A stretch of DNA of 64,000 nt from Powellomyces hirtus (taxonomy: Eukaryota > Chytridiomycota > Chytridiomycetes > Spizellomycetales > Powellomycetaceae). The notes beneath the pieces are model-generated. The model had not been told where the DNA came from. It saw only the letters and a program-made list of their open reading frames with translations, and did not search any database. The translations under genes and the position numbers were made by a program. Every line of letters begins with the position of its first letter. Positions within the stretch are counted from its first letter, which is position 1. The DNA is taken from positions 186,001 to 250,000 of the forward strand of contig JAHLKG010000001.1 in the NCBI GenBank assembly GCA_025526995.1, read 5' to 3'. This document shows, piece by piece, positions 35,923 through 46,077 of this stretch.

Positions 35923-36346
35923 ATGAGTCAAACGTTGAAATCCCCAACAGACTTCCTCAACAACGTCATCGGACGTCCTGTGATTGTGAAGCTGAACTCT
36001 GGCGTTAACTACCGAGGTATGATCACCCCAGCTTTGGGCGTACCCTAAGCTTGTCGAACCCAACACACTCTTCTCCACTAGGGACGTTGGCCTGCTTGGA
36101 TGGATATATGGTGAGCCTTGACCAATTCAGAACAAGTGGAACTCGTTGCTAATATGCCGTTTCCAATAGAATATTGCGCTTGAGAACACGGAAGAGTATG
36201 TTAATGGAACCCTGAAAAACCGATATGGAGATTGCTTCATTCGGGGAAATAATGGTAAGAGAAAAGGCTTCCAGTCATATGTGATTGGGATCAAAGTACC
36301 TACCAAGACCTTCCACGCAGTACAATACATCAGTGCAGCTAAATAG
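35923..36346 (+). CDS. LSM6: U6 snRNA-associated Sm-like protein LSM6
   Basis: Four exons: 35923-36016, 36082-36110, 36170-36254, 36321-36346; 77 aa, family length about 80. The Sm fold is complete: Sm1 (PTDFLNNVIGRPVIVKL, YRGTLACLDGYMNIAL) and Sm2 (GDCFIRGNNVQYISA). LSM6 is in the nuclear LSM2-8 ring that binds U6 snRNA and the cytosolic LSM1-7 ring that promotes decapping. The second exon is 29 nt and the last is 26 nt. The ATG lies 182 bp from the divergent PPP4R2-like start, so both genes share a compact promoter. Confidence 0.95.
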
Positions 36347-36481
36347 TGACCATAATCTACTCTACTTATTCGCACCAATCCACCATATCATATCTACCAA
36401 GGAGTTTGGGCCTCCTAAATCAGTCTTTGTTTCGACAAATGATTCGCCATGAGAAGCACATGCAATATATCTGTCGCATCT

Positions 36482-39400
36482 TCATTCTTTCTTTTGTTCT
36501 GAAAGCTTGTTTAATGCTGCAGCTCCTTCATCGATCCGACGGAACTGCCAGGTCCACGACGAATTGTAGAGGAAGGGTCGGAGATCGAAACGGTTGTCAT
36601 CGGGAGAATATGGTGACATGTGATAGGATGGGGGCAGGATGGTAGTCTTGTGCCTGTTGATCGAATAGTAGAAGAAGAATAGTTTGACCTTCTGCGCAAT
36701 CTGGGAAGAACGAATGTGAGGACAATGGGTGAGGGCCAAGGAGTGGCAATCTGAAATCACGTCACTGTACCTCTGTTGGTGAGAAGATGCCGCGCCATTG
36801 ATGAATGAGCTTGGAGAACATGCCAAATGGCCCACATTTGGCCACCTTGCGAAGGGTGCCGTAGATGGAAAGTTCTTCGTATGTCATTTTCATGTCAACC
36901 TGTCAATAGATGCTTCGTGAGCATTTGGGGACACCCTAGCATGGAAAACCCTGTCTTACCTCATCCCCTTGCACATAATCTTTGGTGATCGGTTCCAACT
37001 CGGCGGTTGGCATGGCATCAAGGAACCTGCATGTAATGGGTTAGCGGGGTCATGGCGAAGAACAATGTCTCGTACTTACTCTTGGAGGATTTCAAGGCCA
37101 AGATTAGTTTTGGAGTATTTTACAAACTTGCGCAGATCGATCTTGCTGATGCCACCAATAGGATTGACGTCGGCGCTGGAGCAGTCGTACTTGGTAAAGT
37201 AACCACGGAGACTGTCAAAGTAAAGCATAAGGATGGGCCACCGCTCGTTGAAATGCAATGGATACTGACGTTTCATCGACGTTGGCACTGCCCAACACAA
37301 GCAATGCACCAGTGCGGCCGCGAATCCACAACAACAACTGGGCGAACATGTACGCCAAGACCATTCTGGACCGTGCCTGTCACATCAAGGGAACGGTCAA
37401 TACATCTCTTGGTTGGATGAGATGCGGATCACCTGCCTAACCTGGATGTTCTGCAAGGCAAGGTTCTCCGTTTCCGTTCCCCCATGTACTTTGTATCTTG
37501 GCACCTTTCCGGTCGCTATTTGAAACACAGCGAGGAAGGCGGAGACAATCGAGTCCATGTTGATGTCGACATGACAGCTGGCGATGAAATGTCGTGCCGT
37601 CAGCCGAATGCATTACAGGCGGGAAGTACTCTGAAGAGGATACGAACCTTCCGATCCATTCCGCAAGATGTTTCGCTCGAGCCCGGGTGTCTTTACTGGA
37701 ATTTTCGGTTCCCATGTAGCAGGTGTGGAATATCCTTCCACAGAACTCTTTTGGATCCTCTGGAACATACGTCGAGTCCGCAGGCTCCCCGGCAACCCGT
37801 CGCGCGTCAGCAATTACATGTCTCTCTAAATTTGAATGAGCCCAGTGATTCGACTCCCTACTGTCAAATAAACTCCTTCTTACCTCCGTTTTTGGCCGCT
37901 TTGCAGACAAGATCACACATCGAGAATACGATGATAGCAGTGCAGCAGCTGTCAAGCCCTCCGCTCAAAGGGAGGAAGAATCCTCCTGACTTGGATCTGC
38001 GTAGGTAATCCCACAACCAGCACGCTGGACCATATCTGATCTCCTCTTCTGGAGTGTGGTAAAACGGAGCTCTCGTCTGGGTGGGCGGTAAATCGAAGCC
38101 ATCTTTGAATGCATCGTATGTGAGGGCGATATCAGCAAAGATCCGAGGGTAAGCCGGGGCGGCGGATGCCTGTGTCATGCGACTGGGCTGGTCGCCACGT
38201 TTGGATCGCACTTCTTCAATGTCCATTGTCGCTGTAACCACTTCCTAAAGGCCATTTTGAGTGGGTTGGTATGAACTCTACAATTGGGTATCTCGCACAC
38301 GTACCACATCTCTAAGAGAGAACTGGGTCCCCTGGGCCAGAATATCGCCGTTCATCACGATGAGGCCGCAACCGTCATAGTAAACGCGCTCGCCATCACA
38401 ACCTTGCTGATTCGCGTACAGGTATATACCTCCAGACTTCACGCGGCGTTAACACACGGGCTAAAAAGTACGTTTGGTTGTTCATAAGATTTACAATACC
38501 TTGCGAGTTGCACCCCGGATGAGGTCAATGCGAGTATCCAGCTTCCTGAACTCGTGGTGACTTCCGCTGCTATTGGTGAATATTTCCACTCCATCCAACG
38601 CCTGATGGATGTGGGGACTGTAACAACAACTTAGTAGCATGCCGATGGTTTGGTTTCTAATTTGACATCTTACCTGTCCGGCGTGAAAAGCTCCTCGCAG
38701 CACTCTGTTCCTAAAACAGTGCTGATGAAAAGGGTAAGCCACGGAGTTCAGACTGGTGAACATCTGCCAGCTTACTCTCTTGCTGAGATAACTCCATCTC
38801 CGAAAGGAATAGTGTGCTGTAAGACTTGTTTAGTTGCGTGGGCAAAGGGCTTCACCCTACGGCATCCCGGCGTACCTGTCCCGTTACTTCAGAGATGATC
38901 CTGGGCAGGTAAAAGTCTTCCACGGTACGATACTTCTGCCAAGACGCAAACCAACGCATCTCACGGTAGTTGCCGTCATTCGCCAAGAACATCTTGGGGC
39001 GGATCAGAAGGACTTTCTTGTTCAAGAAGATGACTCTGCAGTTGTATTTAACGTTCTTGTGTGCAACCGGCCTGAGATGACAATGTAGAATAAGAGTTAC
39101 ATTCTGAGCCCCGCTTCAAAGTGCTGGCTGTTGAGAACGCTTACATGCCCACATCGATCAGCATATTCTGACAGACATCCGCGACCAGCAGCTTGGCCAA
39201 CACCTCCCAGGAGTGCAAATATGTGTCCCCTTTCAATGATGTTAGGCATCGTTAGATTCTCAGTCTGAATGCCCCAATTCGAAAGTACAACTGTTGCACC
39301 TTCATGGAAGTGGTCGTTGCAGCCATATCCGCTGTGTGAGGTCATACTATAATTGAGAAGTCATGCCGAGACAACTTCTGACCGGATTTGAAGCCTTACG

Positions 39401-39630
39401 TGATTTCCAGCTCTGGCCCGAGTCTGTATCGGGCCCCAGCTGCCTTGGCCTGCTTGATGCTTTCTAGGATCCGTTCATAGTTGCCTTGAAAGTCCAAAGC
39501 CCACTGGTTCTAGCAAGCGCGTGCCGACAGGTAAGCCAGCCTGAGGGTTAGTGTGGAAGTAAGCAAGACCGCTATTCCCGCCCATTAGACGAACCAGAAC
39601 GCAAGTGGCGAGAGTAATGAAGTGACCCAT
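36482..39630 (-). CDS. QNS1: glutamine-dependent NAD+ synthetase
   Basis: Seventeen exons: 39630-39595, 39509-39400, 39331-39300, 39229-39145, 39071-38876, 38816-38776, 38721-38674, 38617-38500, 38436-38305, 38244-37884, 37825-37648, 37577-37442, 37376-37270, 37211-37080, 37026-36960, 36899-36771, 36700-36482; 708 aa (human NADSYN1 706). It forms NAD+ from nicotinate adenine dinucleotide, ATP and glutamine. The N-terminal nitrilase-type glutaminase shows its Glu ([11 protein letters not shown]), Lys (LIRPKM) and Cys ([15 protein letters not shown]). The synthetase domain has the ATP loop [27 protein letters not shown] and the end [12 protein letters not shown]. All phases agree. Exons of 32, 36, 41 and 48 nt occur near the 5' end. 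Confidence 0.95.
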
Positions 39631-39846
39631 ATTGTTATCCCGAGGTTCTGAATTACCCTTGCGACGGATGCCCTATATGGCCTACAGCTGGTGCAGGCAG
39701 TTAAGATGACTGTCAGAGGTTAAGCTTGCAGTCGTGACGTAATCGATCCATTTGCGTAAGCGAACGGCGAGGTCCCGAAGCCGCGCTTTGTTCCATTCTT
39801 TTCCAGCAGTAATTCCTGCCAGAGACTGCAAAGTATCGCATAAGGG

Positions 39847-40223
39847 ATGTCCACCCGCGACGTCCCGGAACCGGCGCTCCGAACGCTTGCCTGGAGATAC
39901 TTCATAGGGGGGTTCATGTGCCTCCCTTGGCTGTGGTTGGTCAATTTCATTTACATATTCCCGGAAACAAGACGGCGACCGGAGCTCCACAAGACCATTC
40001 GCAACCGTATGTGTAGAAGTTTCTTATGCTGCATTCAATGAAACAGGGCTGATATTATGATCTCCGTAATGAATGGAAATCTCCAGTTACTTTGGCGTCC
40101 TTGGCAGGCTCGGTCTTCTTCCTCGTGTTGGTTATTACTTGGCTCTCGATATTTTTGACGCAACGGACCAACTGGGGAGCGACTGGAGATCGACTTTCAC
40201 AAAACATACCGCTCGGATCATAG
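39847..40223 (+). CDS. PSENEN: PEN-2, gamma-secretase subunit
   Basis: Two exons, 39847-40006 and 40087-40223, joined in phase 1 over an 80-bp intron; 98 aa (human 101). The first half carries RYFIGGFMCLPWLWLVNFIY, like YYLGGFAFLPFLWLVNIFW in animal PEN-2; the second has the membrane helix LVLVITWLSIF, then RTNWGATGDRLS and the C-terminal NIPLGS, like PRWGALGDYLSF ... IPLGTP. PEN-2 stabilises and activates presenilin in the gamma-secretase membrane protease. Most fungi lack this complex. The ATG is 216 bp from the divergent NAD synthetase start. Both halves match in order, so the family call is strong. Confidence 0.88.
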
Positions 40224-40893
40224 GTCGGTATTACCGGAACTATCTCGCCCGGAAGAGTTTATGATATATGCACGCCACGCGTGCCAGGACGTATCGTGGA
40301 ACGCTACATATGTACATCGCCTGTGAAGTCGGTCAAAGCGTCTCTTCTTTTGCAACAACTGTGGAAAGGCCGAAGGAAGCCTGATCCATCAAACTCAGAC
40401 TCTGGCGCCTTCATCGAACTGTACACGTCGACTGATCGATCGCATTGCATGACATTGAGGAGCTGCCTTCAGCATTCCCTCTCAGATTGCGTGCGAGCAC
40501 TCAGGTTCACTGATCAAGAAACCCAGTTGCACAGAGTCTGCGGTCGCAATGCTGGGCTATCGAACGGTCACTATCAACATCTGTCCAGAGTTAATGTCTG
40601 GCCGAGTCTGAATGATACCCTCAGAACCCTCTTGAATCAATTGTGCGCGACGCCGGTGGCCTTGGGAGTAAAGAATTGATAACTTTTGTTATTATTTGAC
40701 TCCTTTTTGGAAGGGGGAGGGATAGTCTGGTTATTCTACGGGCGGGGAGGGGGTGAATCTACAAACAACAGGGCAGGACAAAAGACTATCATGTCCTTTC
40801 TTCCTAAGTCAACCAAAAAGCCATCGCGGGTAGGAAAAGGTCGTATGGTACACTGTCTAATTCCAAGTCCAAAAAAGAAAACAGAAACTTGAC
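40224..40893. other. convergent 3' flanks, no gene identified
   Basis: Gap of 670 bp between PEN-2 and a minus-strand phosphatase. A plus-strand frame of 132 codons (40281-40679) is open but mixed in composition and has no splice partner or homology that I see. A G-rich patch lies near 40709-40753. Confidence 0.3.
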
Positions 40894-41892
40894 TTATGCC
40901 AGCGCTCCAAACCGTTCCAACATCTGCTCGACATCCGTCCAACTCGTCGCACTAAAGAGCACAGGTTCTCTCGCTGTGGTTTCTGAGTCTTTTGATGCAT
41001 TAGCAATGTCGCGGATGGTAATATTGAACCGAGCGCAAAGGGAAAAGACGTCGACGGAGGGGTCGAGGAGGATGCCGATGCGGGCGGCGAGGAGGAGGGG
41101 GAGGTCGGTTTGACTGTGACGATAATAGGGGGTGATATTTGAGTTGGATGGAATGGGGTGAGATGGGATGGGATTGCGCATGTTTTACCTGTCACCTATA
41201 CAGACACACTCGCTCCACTCAACTCCCTCGTCCTCAACTTTATCCAATTTATGCTCGCCCACAAGCATATCTGCGCGGACTACACCCGTCGCCGCGCCAT
41301 TCTCATCGAATTCCAGATCGTTCGCCACAACACAGAGGCTGTCGGGGCCAACCTGCTTGCGCACTGCGGCCGAGACAAGATCCGTGCTCCAATTGACGGA
41401 CGCCACGACCACGCGGCCGGTCCAGCGAGACAAGACGCGGTCGGCGCCGCCGCGGAGTGGGATATTGGCGCCGGCAGTTTCGAGAGCGGCGCGGGAGACG
41501 CCCTTTAACACGCCAGAGGAGCTGACTCTTGTCACCGAGTCTTGCTCGAGTTGGGCGAATGAGGACAGGTATGAATGGAGATTATCTTCTTCACCGTCCT
41601 TTGGCTTTTGCGACACGCGAGCCAGGTGAGCCGTGTAATCCTTCATATAAGCGTCCACAAAATGTGACCATGGCAGAGGCGGCGGCGAGTGTTGCGTTGA
41701 TAGCGTGGCGATGATAGATAGGGTGTCGGAGGAAGTGAGGGTGCAGTCAAAGTCGGTGACGAGGGTGGTGAGTTTGGTGGAGGCTGGTGGGTGGGGTGGC
41801 AGCATGTTAGAGGAAGCAGGGGGTGGGAGGGGCACTCGGGGTTGGTTGAAGATGAGGCCGGTTTTGTGGCCGAAAAACTTGTCGTTGTCCAT
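40894..41892 (-). CDS. HAD-superfamily phosphatase
   Basis: Two exons, 41892-41189 and 41113-40894; 307 aa. HAD motif I is TDFDCTLTSSDTL (nucleophile Asp and acid/base Asp, with Cys between), motif II region is VVASVNWSTDLV, and motif III/IV is completed across the intron as CIGDSQTDLPLLL, giving the acidic pair. A helical cap follows motif I. The pattern matches fungal HAD proteins related to phosphoserine phosphatase and to enzymes that act on small phosphorylated metabolites. Substrate cannot be told. The N-terminal 35 residues are Pro-rich and may be dispensable. Confidence 0.8.
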
Positions 41893-42251
41893 TCTGCTTT
41901 GACGCTGTTTGGCGAGTATGGTTTGGGTGGGTATGGTATTTGTTTGGTGGGAAGTGACTTTTGTCCAGAAAGCAACGCGCGCCAGGATGGTGCCGTAGCT
42001 TGTCCGCGAACTTTGTCAGCTAGCACGGACACAACATACGAGCATGTCTGGCGGCCCATCGTCGCGGAATTGTGCTGACAATTCCCTTGCAACATTTTTT
42101 TCTACGTATTGCAACGGTCCGGCTAGGAACGGTGTAAGTAATGATTAAGGGTGAACGTGTAAAAACTCCTCTTCTATATATACACACTAAGATGCCAATG
42201 AAGCGTCAGAACCACCAAGGAGCAAAGCTTTGAGAATCAACCATGCTGTCT
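41893..42251. other. intergenic, no gene seen
   Basis: Promoter space for the minus-strand HAD gene and 3' flank of the minus-strand valyl-tRNA synthetase. A T-rich run is present near 42085-42098. Nothing else recognised. Confidence 0.35.
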
Positions 42252-45200
42252 CTAAGCGTCTCTCAATCGTTTGAACTCCTCTCCGGCGTTCTCTAGTGCG
42301 ACAATCTCGGCCTCATAACCCTTGATTTTGGATTCGTTCATGTCCTTGACCTCCTGGTTGACACGGGTCTCGTAACCCTCGACCTGAGTTTTTTTGCGCC
42401 ACAACGCCACGGATTCACGGGCCTTGGCCACTTTAGTGACAAGCTTGGCGAGCTCGGCGTCAAAGTCCACGTAACCCTGTGCGAGCGTGTTCAAGTTAGC
42501 ATGTTTACGTGCGGTAGAAAGACAGCTGACGTAGTAAAAACGTACCTTTACCAACAGATACACGTTGATGTCTTCTGAAACATTGCTGATGGTGCATCCG
42601 GCGGGGACAACACCGTCGGCTCCCAGAACAGTGAATGTTCCGCAGCCTTTGATCAATGATTTCGCGATCGCAGTCTGTGCTTTCATGAGCTGCTCAGATT
42701 CAGCGGTGCCAGCCTTCACCAAAACTAAAGAGATAGTAGTCAGAACAATAAGACTGATCTCGCCGAAGAGCAATACTGATCGCATGTGTCAATTTACCAG
42801 TGGCGTCTCTGATGGTGTAGTTCATCAACAAGCTTCTGGCGGAGCGCACAACTTCATTGACGAGATTCCAATCCGCCTCACTCTTGCTGTTGTCCCATTC
42901 TTCCCGGGCTTCAGGGTAGCGGCTGATCATGATACTAGGGATAGTGTCATTGGCGCGGCGAGGCAAACGCTGCCACAATTCCTCCGTAACGAAGGGCATG
43001 AACGGGTGGAGGAGTTTTAAGCCAGCGTCAAGACATATGTACAAGACATCCTTGGCGGATTCGCTGGCGACAGCATCCTCGCCATCGATGATGGGCTTGG
43101 TGGTCTCGAGATACACATCGCAGAGGTCGTACAACCAGAATTGGTACAGCGCAGATGTTGCCTGCATGAAGTTGTACTGGTCAAGGTTCTCGTTCGTCTT
43201 GCGAATGCATTGGTTGAGTTTGGCAAGGATCCACTTGTCGGCTACGGACTCGTTGCCCGTGAGCTTGAAGTCGGCACGGGGCTTGTAGTCTTTGCCCAGC
43301 TTCATGAGAGCGAAACGAGTGGCGTTCCAGAGCTTGTTGCACCACTTTCGGTAGCCCTCCACGCGAAGGATGTCAAGATTGATGTCCGAACCACCGGAGG
43401 TGTAAGCCAAGAGAGCGAAACGCATGGCATCCGTTCCACATTGCGGAATGCCATTGGGGAAATCTGCCGATTGACCATCCTTTGCTCTTTGCACTTCTTT
43501 GGCGTCAAGGTTACCGTCCTCGAGGCGTTTGTGAAGCTCAGGCAAAGATATCCCAGCGATAACATCGAGAGGGTCGATGACGTTCCCCAAACTCTTACTC
43601 ATTTTCCTACCATGAGCATCTCTTACCATGGAGTGGCAGAACACCTAACCAAAAATGTCAATGATTGGTTGCGAGACATGGTACAGGTATGTTTATCTTA
43701 CCTTCTTGAACGGAACTTCTCCAGTGAGCTTCATGCCCAACATGACCATTCTGGCGACCCAGAAGAAGAGGATGTCCTTTCCAGTCTCGAGCAAGCTGTT
43801 CGGGTAGAACAAATTCAAGTCCTCCGTCTTCTCCGGCCAGCCCATGATGGTGAACGGCCAGAGACCTGACGAGAACCACGTGTCCAGCACATCCTCATCT
43901 TGCTCAAGCGTAATGTCAGCGGCGTTGACGGTAGGGAACTTCTTGACGGCTTTCTCCATAGCTTCGGTCTCGTCCCGAGCTGAGATCCAGTATTTTCCGT
44001 CTGTACGGTCGTTTTCCTGGTCTTTGATCTTGATGAAGTACGCAGGCACACGAATACCCCACCACAGTTGACGTGAGATACACCAGTCCTGGATATTTTC
44101 CATCCACCTGTACCACTCCTTCTCGGACGTTTGTGGGACAATTTCCAGTTTTCCGGACTTGACGGCGTCGAGGGCATCGGCAGCCATCTCTTTGCAATTG
44201 ACCCACCATTGAGGCTTCAACATCGGTTCGACGATGTTTCCAGTGCGCTCGGACAATGGGATCACCATCTTGTTGTCTTTGGTTCCACGGTACAAGTCCT
44301 TCTTCTTCAACTCTTCCAGAACCGCTACACGAGCATCGAAACGCTGCAAACCGACGAATGGCGCACCGGCTTCATTGATCTGACCCTCGTCGGTAAAGAT
44401 GTTGATGAACTCCAACGCGTTCCTCTTTCCGACAATGTAATCGTTCGGGTCATGTGCCGGTGTGATTTTGACGGCACCAGTTCCAAACTCCGGGTCAACG
44501 TATTCATCAGCAATGATCGGCACACGTCGGTTTTGGAAGGGATGAGTGGCGAACTTTCCGTGCAGGTGTTTGTAGCGAGCGTCAGTGGGATGCACAGCAA
44601 TGGCAGTGTCTCCAAGCATGGTCTCGAGACGGGTGGTTGCTACAACGATCTCTTCGGTCGAGTTCTCGATCGGGTAAGCAAACGAGATGATCACACCAAA
44701 TTCGTACTTCTTCTTGGGGTCGTGATCGGGTACGCTGAGTAGCGTGCGGCCAGGCAGCTCCTTCTGCTCAACCTCCAAGTTGGACAGGGCCGTTTTGAGT
44801 TTGGTGTCCCAGTTCACAAGGCGATTCTCTCGGTAGATGACACCCTCGTCATGCAGACGCACAAAGGCTTCGTTGGCGGCCTTGACCATGTTGGGGTCCA
44901 TGGTAAACTTGACGCGGCTCCAATCCATGGAACTTCCTACACGCTTCAGCTGGCCGTAGATGCGATCAGCGTATTGGTCTTTCCACTTGAAAACCTCCTT
45001 GACAAAGGCCTCTCGACCCAAGGTATGGCGCGTTACGCCTCGCTCCTTCATCAAGCGCTTCTCTACAACAATCTGAGTAGCGATACCGGCATGATCGCAT
45101 CCTGGGACAAAGAGAGTCGTCTTTCCCTGCATTCTGTGCCAGCGAGTCAACGCATCCTGAATCGAGTTGGTCAAGGCGTGGCCCAGATGGAGAGCTCCGG

Positions 45201-45816
45201 TGACATTCGGTGGTGGGATGGGGATAGTGAAGACACCTTCGGGACGAGGCTTTCCGTCCTGGAAAATGGGCTTGAAGAAGCCAGACTTTTCCCAGTAGTC
45301 ATACCAGGAAGCTTCGACGGCTGTCGGGTTGTATGCGGCCGGCACTTCTCCGGAAAGATCCTTCTTCTCGCCACTTGGGGTGGTGTTGACAAATTCTGGC
45401 TCGGGAGCGGCCTCTGTTTTGACCTTTGGCGCTTTCTTCTCCTTCTTCTGGCCGGCGGCTGCTGCTAGGGCATCTTTGGCGGCCTGGGCAGCCTTCTTTG
45501 CCTCGAACTTTGCGAGCTTGGCGAGTCGTTTGGCTTCATTCTTCTCTGCGTTCTTTGACTTTGCGCCAGCGTCGCCATTGACATCTTCTGCGCTTGCCGA
45601 CACGGGACCGTCGGCGATCTTGTCAGCGGGATCACTCATTGGATTGCGCTTGCTAATGCTTTTCGCACAAATGGGGTTGCTGGTCGAAAATTCCGCGATA
45701 TCAGGGTGAAGTAGGGTGCGACGGAGGAGAGTGCACGCCTTCTGTACTGTGATGTTATGTTTCGTTGAGATGCGAGAAAGTGAGGTGCCTTTTGTTCTGG
45801 AAAGCAGCCTCAGCAT
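42252..45816 (-). CDS. VAS1: valyl-tRNA synthetase, predicted cytosolic and mitochondrial forms
   Basis: Four exons: 45816 (or 45639)-43702, 43644-42798, 42724-42546, 42476-42252. From the ATG at 45639 it is 1062 aa; from the in-frame ATG at 45816 it is 1121 aa. It charges tRNA-Val. Class I motifs are HLGHALTNS (HIGH) and [10 protein letters not shown] (KMSKS, beginning just after the first intron); the editing domain has [17 protein letters not shown], and the C-terminal arm is a coiled coil. The extra 59 residues from 45816 are rich in Arg, Ser and Leu with almost no acids ([15 protein letters not shown]), a classic mitochondrial presequence, as in yeast VAS1, which makes both forms from one gene. 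Confidence 0.95.
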
Positions 45817-46077
45817 CAGTCGTGGTGAGTATTTCGTCGCAAAGACAAGCGAGGCAAAAACAACGAGTGACAAGCAAAGCCACCGTAAAGTTTACAAAAG
45901 TTGTGAGTTATCAGAGTCATTGGTGAGTCATTCTTTTTGACTGGCTGGTGGCTTGGAAACTGTGCCGCCTTCGCGTTCGTTGCTGCTGACATGATCAGTC
46001 GTGGAGAAACCTGTCAATCGTCACAACGTACGGGTGGGTCCTCAAGGAACTTTGGTGAAGGCCTGCGCATCTGCAAA

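Noticed and set aside
31426..40223. A gene cluster or operon-like system linking C2orf81, PPP4R2, LSM6, NAD synthetase and PEN-2
   Set aside because: Genes alternate strand, belong to unrelated pathways and have ordinary spacing; proximity alone does not support a joint function.
40281..40679. 132-codon plus-strand frame downstream of PEN-2
   Set aside because: Mixed composition without domain, no consistent splice partner, and the position fits 3' flank.
43141..43869. 242-codon plus-strand frame across valyl-tRNA synthetase
   Set aside because: Antisense to a conserved synthetase; no independent domain or splice support.
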